A DNA stretch of 19,858 nucleotides from Gammaproteobacteria bacterium (GTDB lineage Bacteria > Pseudomonadota > Gammaproteobacteria > Magnimaribacterales > TMED112). The notes under the pieces were generated by a model that saw only the letters and a list, made by a program, of their open reading frames with translations, did no database searches and was not told the origin of the DNA. Positions 7,978-15,702 of this stretch are shown here, piece after piece (within the stretch, counting starts at the first letter, position 1; every line of letters begins with the position of its first letter). The stretch spans positions 16,585 through 36,442 of the forward strand of contig NYUL01000025.1 of NCBI GenBank assembly GCA_002684055.1, written 5' to 3'. The position numbers and the translations under genes were made by a program.

Positions 7978-9549
7978 ATGAAATTTAATTTTGATACCCC
8001 AGAATCTGCTCAAGTTATTTTCTCAGACGAAGCAAACAAATTTGTTCAAGACTTACACAGCAAATTTGGAACTAGTATTCTTGATTTATTGAGCCAAAGG
8101 ATTGAAAAACAGGCCAAATATAATGCTGGAATATTGCCTAACTTTCTACAAGAAACCAAAGGCATAAGGAATTCTAATTGGCAGGTAAGAGAGATACCTA
8201 AAGACTTAAAAGATCGGCGGGTTGAGATTACAGGACCTGTTGATAGGAAAATGATAATTAATGCTTTGAATGCAGACGTAAAAGTATTCATGGCTGATTT
8301 CGAAGATTCATTAAGCCCAACTTGGGAAAATGTCGCAAATGGCCAGCTCAATATGCATGATGCAGTTCGAAAAACCATTACATTTGAGAACCCATCTAAT
8401 GGAAAGAAATATCAACTTAATGAAGAAACCGCAGTCTTAATGTGTAGGGTTAGAGGTCTGCATCTCAAAGAAAAAGGTATTGATATAAATGGTGCAAATC
8501 CATCCGGTTGTTTATGCGATTTTGGCTATTATTTATTCCATAATGCAAAAGAACTAGTCAACCGTGGCTCAGGTCCATATTTCTATATTCCAAAACTTCA
8601 AAATCATCTGGAGGCAAGGCTTTGGAATGAGGTAATTAATTATGCCGAAGACCAGCTTAATTTGCCTAGAGGAACTGTGAGAGTTACCTGTTTAATTGAA
8701 ACACTACCAGCAGTTTTTGAAATGGATGAAATTCTCTATGAACTTAAAGATCATATTGTTGGATTAAATTGTGGTAGATGGGATTACATTTTTAGTTACA
8801 TTAAAACCTTTCAGAATGACAAAAGCAGACTCTTGCCGGACAGATATCAGGTAGGAATGGATAAACCATTTCTCAACGCCTATTCCAGGCTATTAATTAA
8901 GACATGTCATAACAGAGGAGCTTTTGCTATGGGAGGTATGGCTGCCCTCATTCCCTCTAAGGACCCTGTAGAAAATGCAGTTGTCACAGAGAAAGTATTA
9001 AGCGATAAGACTCTCGAAACTAAAAACGGCCATGATGGCACTTGGATTGCTCATCCTGGCTTAGCTGATATTGCCAATAATGTTTTTTCTAATGCTTTTG
9101 AATTTGATCAAACTAATCAATTACATATTCTCCGAGAAAAGGATGAAATTACTCAAAATGATTTAATTGAACCTTGCCAAGGTAATTTTACTGAGGAATG
9201 TTTTAGAACAAATATTAGGGTTTCGCTTCGTTATATTGAGGCTTGGCTGCGAGGGATTGGTTGTGTTCCAATTTATGGTCTGATGGAAGATGCTGCAACT
9301 GCTGAAATATCAAGAAGCTCACTATGGCAGTGGATAAAGCATGCCGTTGAGCTTGATACTGGTCTAATTTCTAACGAGGAGACGTTTGAAAAATTTTTAG
9401 AGGAAGAATACAATGTTGTCTTAGAAGAGGTTGGGCAAAACTCTTTGAATTCAGGTAAGTTTATCGAAGCTAAAACTTTGTTAAAAGAATTAGTTTTGAG
9501 CGATGAATTAACTGATTTCCTCACACTGCCCGCGTATAGGAGTATTTAA
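7978..9549 (+). CDS. aceB: Malate synthase A (glyoxylate shunt)
   Basis: A 523-residue enzyme (E. coli AceB is 533) that condenses glyoxylate with acetyl-CoA to malate. It is the A isoform by length and motifs: 'FMADFEDSLSPTWEN' (104-118), 'GLNCGRWDYIFS' (262-273), 'SRLLPDR' (283-289), 'GTWIAHPGL' (354-362) and 'YGLMEDAATAEISRSSLWQW' (433-452), which holds the catalytic Asp438. Residues of the Mg2+/glyoxylate site (Arg in 'CRVRG', Glu in 'IETLPAVFEM') are present. It starts 2 bp after purB with a weak GAAGAG ribosome-binding site inside the purB end, and abuts aceA directly. The pairing with isocitrate lyase makes the assignment secure. Confidence 0.97.
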   Translation: MKFNFDTPESAQVIFSDEANKFVQDLHSKFGTSILDLLSQRIEKQAKYNAGILPNFLQETKGIRNSNWQVREIPKDLKDRRVEITGPVDRKMIINALNADVKVFMADFEDSLSPTWENVANGQLNMHDAVRKTITFENPSNGKKYQLNEETAVLMCRVRGLHLKEKGIDINGANPSGCLCDFGYYLFHNAKELVNRGSGPYFYIPKLQNHLEARLWNEVINYAEDQLNLPRGTVRVTCLIETLPAVFEMDEILYELKDHIVGLNCGRWDYIFSYIKTFQNDKSRLLPDRYQVGMDKPFLNAYSRLLIKTCHNRGAFAMGGMAALIPSKDPVENAVVTEKVLSDKTLETKNGHDGTWIAHPGLADIANNVFSNAFEFDQTNQLHILREKDEITQNDLIEPCQGNFTEECFRTNIRVSLRYIEAWLRGIGCVPIYGLMEDAATAEISRSSLWQWIKHAVELDTGLISNEETFEKFLEEEYNVVLEEVGQNSLNSGKFIEAKTLLKELVLSDELTDFLTLPAYRSI

Positions 9550-10830
9550 ATGAATTTAAGTGACCAAGTCGCTGCATTAGAAAAGGATTGGGCTGATAAC
9601 CCAAGATGGAAGCACGTCAAAAGACCGTATACAGCAGAAGAAGTTGTAAAATTAAGAGGTTCTTTGCAACCTGAGTGTACATTAGCTAGAAAAGGAGCTG
9701 AAAAGCTTTGGAACTACCTTTTTACAGAGGATTATATTAATTGTTTGGGTGCATTAACTGGCGGACAGGCTGTTCAGCAGGTTAAGGCAGGTGTAAAGGC
9801 TATTTACCTGTCAGGCTGGCAAGTAGCTGCAGATAATAATTCTGCAGGCACAATGTATCCTGATCAGTCCTTGTACCCGGTAGATTCCGTGCCGAAAGTC
9901 ATAACAAGAATAAATAATGCTTTCAGAAGAGCGGATCAAATCGAATGGATGACGTCAGATGGTGAACCAAAAGTTGACTTTTTTGCGCCAATAATTGCTG
10001 ATGCAGAAGCCGGATTTGGTGGTAATTTAAATGCTTTTGAATTAATGAAACGCATGATTGCTGCTGGTGCAGCTGGCGTTCATTTTGAAGATCAACTAGC
10101 TAGCGTAAAGAAATGTGGTCATTTGGGTGGGAAAGTCTTGGTCCCTACGCAAGAAGCAGTACAAAAACTTATTGCCGCTAGATTGGCAGCAGATGTCTCT
10201 GGAACACCGACTATTTTAATAGCACGAACAGATGCAGATGCAGCAGACCTAGTAACTTCCGATGTTGACGAAAATGATAAACCTTTCTTAACGGGCGAGA
10301 GAACATCAGAAGGCTTTTTTAGAACAAAAGCAGGTTTGAACCAAGCTATTTCAAGAGGCCTAGCTTATGCACCCTATTCTGACCTTGTATGGTGTGAAAC
10401 ATCGAAGCCAGATCTTGAGCAGGCAAAAACATTTGCTGAGGCAATCAAGAAAGATCATCCAGAAATTATGTTGGCCTACAATTGTTCCCCATCGTTTAAT
10501 TGGAAAAAGAATTTAGATGATGCAACTATAGCTAAATTCCAAAAAGAGCTTGGAGCTATGGGGTATAAATTCCAATTTATTACCTTAGCGGGTATCCATT
10601 CAATGTGGCACGGTATGTTTAACCTGGCAAATGAATATGTTGCTGATGGAATGACGGCTTACGTTAAACTTCAGGAAAAAGAATTCGAAGACGCCAAAAA
10701 AGGTTATACCTTCGTATCCCACCAACAAGAAGTGGGCACAGGTTACTTTGATGCTGTTAATAATTGCATCCAAGGAGAGGAAAGTTCAACTTCTGCACTC
10801 CGAGGATCAACAGAAGAAGATCAGTTCTAA
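9550..10830 (+). CDS. aceA: Isocitrate lyase (glyoxylate shunt)
   Basis: A 426-residue homotetrameric lyase (E. coli AceA is 434) that splits isocitrate into glyoxylate and succinate. The family signature K-K-C-G-H lies at 187-191, with Cys189 as the catalytic cysteine. 'YLSGWQVAADNN' (86-97), 'IIADAEAGFGG' (148-158, metal binding) and 'AYNCSPSFNWKK' are also present. It begins at the base after the aceB stop, with AGGAG at 9538-9542 as a good ribosome-binding site. It is the last gene of the mnmA-purB-aceB-aceA run, closed by the terminator at 10852-10878. It competes directly with the divergently encoded Icd for isocitrate. No aceK is seen. Confidence 0.98.
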   Translation: MNLSDQVAALEKDWADNPRWKHVKRPYTAEEVVKLRGSLQPECTLARKGAEKLWNYLFTEDYINCLGALTGGQAVQQVKAGVKAIYLSGWQVAADNNSAGTMYPDQSLYPVDSVPKVITRINNAFRRADQIEWMTSDGEPKVDFFAPIIADAEAGFGGNLNAFELMKRMIAAGAAGVHFEDQLASVKKCGHLGGKVLVPTQEAVQKLIAARLAADVSGTPTILIARTDADAADLVTSDVDENDKPFLTGERTSEGFFRTKAGLNQAISRGLAYAPYSDLVWCETSKPDLEQAKTFAEAIKKDHPEIMLAYNCSPSFNWKKNLDDATIAKFQKELGAMGYKFQFITLAGIHSMWHGMFNLANEYVADGMTAYVKLQEKEFEDAKKGYTFVSHQQEVGTGYFDAVNNCIQGEESSTSALRGSTEEDQF

Positions 10831-10851
10831 GGCAAGTTATATTTAATATTT

Positions 10852-10878
10852 AAAGGGTTGCTTCGGTAACCCTTTTTT
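10852..10878 (+). terminator. Strong rho-independent terminator after aceA
   Basis: A stem AAAGGGTTGC pairs with GGTAACCCTTT across a UUCG tetraloop (10862-10865). This gives about ten pairs, including one G-U, and is followed by a T-run (10873-10878). It lies 22 bp after the aceA stop. The reverse strand lacks a clean U-tract, so it should act mainly on the plus strand. Confidence 0.92.
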
Positions 10879-10893
10879 AAATACAATACATTC

Positions 10894-10971
10894 ATGGATA
10901 CAGGTTTTTTAATAGGGTTAATCGTTCTTTTAGGCGGTGGTTATTTGCTAATCACCAAGAAAAAGAAATAA
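10894..10971 (+). CDS. Possible 25-aa single-span membrane microprotein
   Basis: An ATG-started ORF of 25 codons just after the aceA terminator. Residues 4-20 form one hydrophobic helix with three consecutive Gly, and the protein ends in four Lys, which by the positive-inside rule would place the C-terminus in the cytoplasm. The composition is that of a genuine small membrane protein. However, no convincing Shine-Dalgarno or promoter is visible, and the ORF is short enough to be chance. It ends 5 bp from the end of the convergent small membrane gene. I do not recognise a family. Confidence 0.35.
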   Translation: MDTGFLIGLIVLLGGGYLLITKKKK

Positions 10972-10976
10972 GAAAT

Positions 10977-11165
10977 TTACTTAACCCACCCAATCATAAA
11001 AGGAAGTAATAAGGGAAGTAAAAGAACTACTGCATAAAGGGTGAAAGCACTATTTCTAGATAATTTTTCTCCCAACAGTTTGCGGATTTTTAATGAGAGC
11101 CAGCCAAATATTACCCAAAAACTAATAATAAATAGAGTTAAATAAAGCGCTTCTAAGTTTGTCAT
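10977..11165 (-). CDS. Small two-helix membrane protein, unknown function
   Basis: A 62-residue protein with two predicted membrane helices (about 5-26 and 41-60), separated by a basic loop 'KIRKLLGEKLSR' that should lie in the cytoplasm, giving a hairpin with both ends outside. The strong amphipathic/hydrophobic pattern and a clean ATG support a real gene; the ribosome-binding site is weak (AAGATAT). I recognise no family. It is divergent from the first FG-GAP lipoprotein gene, sharing an 80-bp upstream region, and convergent with the aceA operon. Confidence 0.6.
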   Translation of the reverse strand: MTNLEALYLTLFIISFWVIFGWLSLKIRKLLGEKLSRNSAFTLYAVVLLLPLLLPFMIGWVK

Positions 11166-11213
11166 TAAACATATCTTACAAAGAAATTAAGAAAATTCAC
11201 TCAGTCTAGTATC

Positions 11214-11232
11214 ATGTTTTATGACAAAACAT
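11214..11232. promoter_or_regulatory. Inverted repeat in the divergent small-membrane-protein / lipoprotein region
   Basis: ATGTTTT and AAAACAT form perfect 7-bp arms around a 5-bp ATGAC spacer. The repeat lies 14 bp before the GTG of the lipoprotein gene and about 50 bp before the divergent small gene. It could be an operator for a dimeric regulator or a small hairpin in the lipoprotein leader. Such AT-rich repeats can also arise by chance. Confidence 0.3.
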
Positions 11233-11245
11233 AATTTTATATTCT

Positions 11246-12886
11246 GTGAAAAAATTTCTTATAGTGTTTAATGCCTTGATTATGGTTGCTTGTAGTGGCG
11301 GTGGAGGCAGTTCTTCGGCGCCTGAACCAGCACCCACTCCGGCCCCAACACCAGCACCCACTCCGGCCCCAACACCAGCACCCACTCAGTTCTCAGAGGC
11401 TGCAATCGTAATATCTGATTATGCAGGTTACGAATCAGTATGCGCGTATCCTTCAGAAGCTCAACCGTCAATTCAATGGATTATCCCAGTTGATATAAAC
11501 GATGATGAATGGACAGACTTTATTGCTCATCAATGGTGTGATCTTTACAGAGATGACTTTGGAAGCGTTGTTGAGACCCCTACTCCTGATTTAATAGTTG
11601 TGCATTTATCCAATAATGATGGCACTTACAGAAATGGAGCAAATGAAGTATTTGGAGAAGAATTTCCATCGCTTGGAGGAGCTAGTCGAAAATATGCTAC
11701 TGGAGATATGAATGGAGATGGAAGAGATGATTTTGCATTTGCTATGAATTACGAAGATGGTAGAAATGGTGATCCATGGGAAAATTCAAGAGCACACCCA
11801 GCAATAATTTTATCAAAAGCTGAAAGTGAATATGAAATTTATAGAATCGGGGAAGCTGATTGGGGCCATGCTGTATCTATGGTTGCAAATGATGATGGCA
11901 CACATGATGCATTATTTGCAGGCTTTACAGGAATTGGTCTTCAAGCTTATAGGTATATTGATGATGCTTTTGTAGATGTTAAGGATGAGTATCCACCTGA
12001 AGCAGTTTGGGATGAAAACTGGAATGTTGTTGAGAATGGTTCGGCTAATTGGGGGACGGAATTCAAGTCACACAATAACCTCATAATTGCGACCCATCAA
12101 TCTACACCATCTGAAGATGAGGCTAGAGGCTTTGCAATGTGGAAAAGGGAAAATAACCAATGGATTAACAAAGATCAATTTATGGTTCCGGTGGAGTTTT
12201 ATGTCGATCAAATTTCTTGGCAAGGGTCAGTTGGTCAAGTAGCAATTTACTTGTATGAAGGCGAATATGTTTATGGCTTTACTCCAGAGACAATGTGTTT
12301 CTTTGATGAGCAAATTGATGACTCTGGAAAAATAGCATTCCTTGCGTTATTTGGGACCAATAAACATAAAGATGGTGAAACAATAGTTGAAGGAGAAACC
12401 TACTCAGATGATGACTTTAATGCTCGACAGGTAGCCAAAGTATTCCTTACTGATGGAGAGATAATTGAAGAAATTCAAAATCCATTTGATTTCTATGATG
12501 AATATGTTTTTGCAAATTATATGGATTGTAAGGACCTCAATAATGATGGTTATGCAGATTATGCAAGAAATGTGTTTTCCCGAACTTATGGTTATGAAGT
12601 TCCTAGAGACAGAGGTGGCACACCTATCCTAAATCTTAATAATCAATCAGGAGATATGGTCGAATATGAATCAAATACAAGCTATATAATGCCTGGCCAT
12701 AGCCTATTAAAGGGCAATAGCGTTAATGAAAGTGCAGGACATGGTCAGGGTTATTTTTATGATGTTAACGGAGATGGAGTACTTGATATAGTGGTTTTTG
12801 GCGAAACCATGAGAAATGAGTTTAATAATTATGATGGTTCAATAGAGCTATATTTGGGTAATTTTAATCCTGATCTTACAGACTAA
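11246..12886 (+). CDS. FG-GAP/VCBS-repeat lipoprotein with Pro-Thr linker
   Basis: A 546-residue predicted lipoprotein with a GTG start. The signal sequence MKKFLIVFNALIMVAC ends in lipobox Cys16 and is followed by a Ser/Gly tract and a Pro-Ala-Pro-Thr linker (25-47) encoded by a 24-bp tandem repeat. The mature part carries DxNxDGxxD calcium-loop motifs like those of FG-GAP/VCBS beta-propellers: D-I-N-D-D at about 83, D-M-N-G-D-G at 154, D-L-N-N-D-G at 430 and D-V-N-G-D-G at 506. It is very acidic. No enzyme motif is seen, and such proteins usually act at the cell surface in adhesion or ligand binding. It is followed 37 bp later by a second, differently built lipoprotein of the same class. 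Confidence 0.85.
   Translation: MKKFLIVFNALIMVACSGGGGSSSAPEPAPTPAPTPAPTPAPTPAPTQFSEAAIVISDYAGYESVCAYPSEAQPSIQWIIPVDINDDEWTDFIAHQWCDLYRDDFGSVVETPTPDLIVVHLSNNDGTYRNGANEVFGEEFPSLGGASRKYATGDMNGDGRDDFAFAMNYEDGRNGDPWENSRAHPAIILSKAESEYEIYRIGEADWGHAVSMVANDDGTHDALFAGFTGIGLQAYRYIDDAFVDVKDEYPPEAVWDENWNVVENGSANWGTEFKSHNNLIIATHQSTPSEDEARGFAMWKRENNQWINKDQFMVPVEFYVDQISWQGSVGQVAIYLYEGEYVYGFTPETMCFFDEQIDDSGKIAFLALFGTNKHKDGETIVEGETYSDDDFNARQVAKVFLTDGEIIEEIQNPFDFYDEYVFANYMDCKDLNNDGYADYARNVFSRTYGYEVPRDRGGTPILNLNNQSGDMVEYESNTSYIMPGHSLLKGNSVNESAGHGQGYFYDVNGDGVLDIVVFGETMRNEFNNYDGSIELYLGNFNPDLTD
11327..11387 (+). repeat. 24-bp tandem repeat encoding the Pro-Ala-Pro-Thr linker
   Basis: Two exact 24-bp units (11327-11350 and 11351-11374) and 13 bases of a third. 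Each unit encodes Pro-Ala-Pro-Thr twice, with different codons in the two halves. Because 24 is a multiple of three, gain or loss of units would change the length of the linker that spaces the propeller domain from the lipid anchor without breaking the frame. Confidence 0.9.
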
Positions 12887-12891
12887 AATTA

Positions 12892-12900
12892 TGCGATAAT
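12892..12900 (+). promoter_or_regulatory. Candidate extended -10 promoter for the second lipoprotein
   Basis: TGCGATAAT matches an extended -10 (TGn plus GATAAT). It starts 5 bp after the stop of the first lipoprotein gene and predicts a short leader that would contain the weak GGAC ribosome-binding site before the ATG at 12924. No clear -35 was found, so the gene may instead be read from the upstream promoter. Confidence 0.3.
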
Positions 12901-12923
12901 ATTTAATATAACTGGACAAACTC

Positions 12924-14747
12924 ATGTTAAATCTAAAAAATTTATTAACAATAATTCTCGGAGCTACTTTATTAACTGCTTGCGGTGGTGGTGGTGGATC
13001 AAGTAATGAGACCACGCCTGAATCAATACCTCTAACCATCAATGTGAATAATTTTGATTCTAATGTAAGAAGCTATGAGCCAAAAACAATCACTGTTACA
13101 GCGAACTATAGTTGCTCTTTTAATCTTTCAGGGTCTGATATACATTGGGTTGCATCATCAGACAATAAAACGTTTTCATATAGAGCTCCTATTACTTTGC
13201 TTGAAGAAGAGCAATTCAATATAACCGTTAGCTCAGTGCCTGCAGCTAATTGCCCTTCTGGCTCAAGAATTTTTACTCATAATGTTTCCAGAGAAGCCAA
13301 CACATTAAGGTATGCACCTGATCCAGAACCTTACAACTACAGTGATTTAAAAACTGACTATTTTGCCTCACATGACTTGGGTTTTGGGGGTATAAGAATT
13401 ACAGATAGGTTTACAGCAACAACTTGTTATCCCACACCTGAAGATTGCGAAACATTGGAGAACGCGTTATTTGGTCAAGATGCTCATAACATGGCCACTG
13501 GTGATTTCAATGGCGATGGGTATGAGGATATGGTGGTTGCATGGGCATTATTTCCACATACTATTGATCTTGATCAAAAGGTAAATGCACCGATAAATAT
13601 CTATTTAAATGACGGTGATGGTAATCTTTATGAAGATCTTTCGATCTATGAAAATGGTGAAGTTCCAGCTCACCCTTTTGCATATAGATTAGCAATTGCT
13701 GATTACAACGGTGACGGCATTGATGACATATTTGCAGGCTCTATGGGATTGCAATATCGTGATTCAGATTACTCAAACAACTTTATACTGCCCTACCCTG
13801 ACCTACTGCTTTTAAGCAACTCTGAGGGAATATTTACCGAGTCATCAGCCAATATTGATGACCAAAATAATGGCGAGGGAAAACTTTGTGGTTTTAGTCA
13901 TGATGCAAGTTCAGGGGATTTTGATAACGATGGTGATATTGATATTTTTGCCTGCAATATCTTGTTAGTTAATGATGGTTCAGGAAATTTTTCTTTTCAT
14001 GATTATCTGGAAAGAAATCAACAATTTGCCTACGGAAACCCTATGAGTAGTTTAGTGGTAGATCTTAATAACGATGACTTCGATGATTTAGTTTTCTGGA
14101 ACTTCGATAACCGTTGGAACTTTGAGAACCTTCCAGAGGATGGTTTTGTTTTCTTGAGCGATGGAACAGCCAATCTTGAGAACTGGACCCTTACAGAATT
14201 ACCAATTGGACCTTTTGGTAGAAATCATAATAAATATAATCATGCTGCCTGGGGCGATATAAATAACGATGGCAATAACGACATTGTTGTAGCAGTTACA
14301 AGGGATTTGCCTTATTACGAAGGAGCATATATTCAGGTTCTTTTAGGCGATGGCACAGGCCTCATGACAGATGTAACTGCTTCTAACTTTAGTAATCAAC
14401 CAAGGTCTGATAGTCATCATGGAGAAGGCAACATATACCTTAGAGACTACGATAACGATGGCGATATAGATATCTTCCATTCAACCAGAGACTTTTTATC
14501 TGACCTACATGGTGCTCATATTGCTTTAAATGATGGCGAAGGGAATTTTTCGTCAGTGGCAGGAAGTATTATGCCCCAAAAACCTAAAGCCAATGAATGG
14601 GATAACCATCAGTACTTATTTAAGGGAATGCCAATAAATCTCGATAATGAAGGTTGTTTAGATCTAATTTCAAGTAGTGATAGCTGGATGAATGAAAGCG
14701 CAACAAAAAACTACTTATTTAGTTTGATAAATATTAGGTGCGACTAG
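12924..14747 (+). CDS. Seven-repeat FG-GAP/VCBS beta-propeller lipoprotein
   Basis: A 607-residue predicted lipoprotein. The signal sequence ends in L-L-T-A-C with lipidated Cys20, then a pentaglycine/Ser tract. Residues 33-125 look like a beta-sandwich with paired Cys (64 and 110). The rest holds regularly spaced Dx[DN]xDG[DN]xD calcium loops at about 194, 260, 332, 380, 445 and 508, plus a degenerate one at 573. Seven repeats about 50-70 residues apart fit a seven-bladed, integrin-alpha-like propeller. The protein is probably surface- or periplasm-facing and binds a protein or glycan ligand; I see no catalytic motif. The stop is 2 bp from the end of convergent nqrM, so there is no room for a separate terminator. 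Confidence 0.85.
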   Translation: MLNLKNLLTIILGATLLTACGGGGGSSNETTPESIPLTINVNNFDSNVRSYEPKTITVTANYSCSFNLSGSDIHWVASSDNKTFSYRAPITLLEEEQFNITVSSVPAANCPSGSRIFTHNVSREANTLRYAPDPEPYNYSDLKTDYFASHDLGFGGIRITDRFTATTCYPTPEDCETLENALFGQDAHNMATGDFNGDGYEDMVVAWALFPHTIDLDQKVNAPINIYLNDGDGNLYEDLSIYENGEVPAHPFAYRLAIADYNGDGIDDIFAGSMGLQYRDSDYSNNFILPYPDLLLLSNSEGIFTESSANIDDQNNGEGKLCGFSHDASSGDFDNDGDIDIFACNILLVNDGSGNFSFHDYLERNQQFAYGNPMSSLVVDLNNDDFDDLVFWNFDNRWNFENLPEDGFVFLSDGTANLENWTLTELPIGPFGRNHNKYNHAAWGDINNDGNNDIVVAVTRDLPYYEGAYIQVLLGDGTGLMTDVTASNFSNQPRSDSHHGEGNIYLRDYDNDGDIDIFHSTRDFLSDLHGAHIALNDGEGNFSSVAGSIMPQKPKANEWDNHQYLFKGMPINLDNEGCLDLISSSDSWMNESATKNYLFSLINIRCD

Positions 14748-14749
14748 TT

Positions 14750-14908
14750 TTAATCCTTTACTTTACCGCAGACTTGGCAAGCTTCACCTTTTGATAAATA
14801 CACTCCACCGCAACTAGGGCTTAAAGGCTTATTTTTGAGTATTAAACCAATTGCCATTCCACAGATTGATAATGCAACTACTAATGTGGCTAAAAGAGCG
14901 TTAATCAT
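14750..14908 (-). CDS. nqrM: Na+-NQR maturation factor NqrM (DUF539)
   Basis: A 52-residue protein with an N-terminal membrane helix (about 4-24) followed by a Cys-rich tail 'SPSCGGVYLSKGEACQVCGK' with Cys33, Cys44 and Cys47. The CGG and C-x-x-C pattern and the place after nqrF/apbE match NqrM, a small DUF539 protein needed to assemble Na+-NQR, thought to supply iron to the centre held between NqrD and NqrE. Its ATG overlaps the apbE stop (ATGA), which shows it belongs to the operon. At 52 codons it falls below common length cut-offs and could be left out of an automatic annotation. The identification rests on motif plus context. Confidence 0.88.
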   Translation of the reverse strand: MINALLATLVVALSICGMAIGLILKNKPLSPSCGGVYLSKGEACQVCGKVKD

Positions 14909-15702
14909 CGGGATATCATACTCCAATTACTGCTTTGAATGGAATCGCCATTAGCTAAAATAAAAAATACTTTTAAACCATTTGATTCAGCAGTTATTAA
15001 GCCCTGATCTTTGCCAAGCACATACAAAGCTGTAGCCCATGCATCTGCATAAGTTGCACTTTCGTGAGCCACTGTTACGGACAATAAATCTCTAGGACCT
15101 TTACCCCAGATATGATTAGGTTCGCGATATTCTCCAGAAGTAGCAATAGAAACACCATCCTCGGGCACGTTAAAGGCCACATAAGGGCTTTTTTTACTGT
15201 TTATTGGTCTTTCTATCCCAAAAATCCAATTTTCCTTAAATTTAGCACCCTTAGCCCTAATTTCACCACCTATTTCGATAAAGTAATTATTGACTCCATT
15301 TTGTTCAACTAATTCTGAAATTTTATCAATAGCATAACCCTTACCAATAGCAGAAAAGTCATAGTCATTCTTTTCTTGAGGTAAAAAGGCTCCTCCACTT
15401 AAAGCTGATATTTCCATACTTATTTCGTAGAGGTTTCTAAATTCTTTCGACCATTTAAGATCATCATCGTTATTAATGAGTGAAATTTCTGATGAAGGCT
15501 TATATGTTGAAAAAACATAATCTATTCGTATGAGCTCATTTTTTATTTTTGACTCTAAGTTTGCATGACTAGAATTTTCAGCAATTTTGATTGAATATGT
15601 GGTGCCATAAATCTCCCCAGAAAAGTCTTGCAGAATTTGGTTTGAACAGCCTGATAAAAAAATAAGGCAAAAAAGAATTAGCCTATTAACCACCAAAGTC
15701 AT
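14905..15702 (-). CDS. apbE: ApbE-family FMN transferase, compact form, lipoprotein
   Basis: A 265-residue predicted lipoprotein (lipobox L-S-G-C with Cys19) that should attach FMN covalently from FAD to Thr of NqrB and NqrC. Family marks: 'IGKGYAID' (119-126), 'IGGEIRAKG' (144-152), 'ATSGEYR' (187-193) and 'ADAWATALYVLG' (219-230), with Asp220 and Thr224 of the metal site. It is short: typical ApbE proteins are about 300-350 residues. From memory of E. coli ApbE, the stretch after GGAF is largely missing (only 13 residues to GKGYA), and the H-I-I-D-P-x-T-G motif is reduced to 'HIWGKGPRD'. It starts 17 bp inside nqrF; TTG/GTG codons at residues 3-4 are alternative starts. Operon context supports the role. 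Confidence 0.85.
   Translation of the reverse strand: MTLVVNRLILFCLIFLSGCSNQILQDFSGEIYGTTYSIKIAENSSHANLESKIKNELIRIDYVFSTYKPSSEISLINNDDDLKWSKEFRNLYEISMEISALSGGAFLPQEKNDYDFSAIGKGYAIDKISELVEQNGVNNYFIEIGGEIRAKGAKFKENWIFGIERPINSKKSPYVAFNVPEDGVSIATSGEYREPNHIWGKGPRDLLSVTVAHESATYADAWATALYVLGKDQGLITAESNGLKVFFILANGDSIQSSNWSMISR

Noticed and set aside
11327..11387. CRISPR-like tandem repeat
   Set aside because: Units are directly adjacent with no spacers and encode a low-complexity linker in frame.
11280..11471. 63-codon minus-strand ORF with a repeated sequence
   Set aside because: Its apparent peptide repeat is only the reverse reading of the Pro-Ala-Pro-Thr linker repeat.
12848..13042. 64-codon minus-strand ORF with a poly-Pro run
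   Set aside because: The Pro run is the antisense of the poly-Gly tract after the lipobox of the second lipoprotein.
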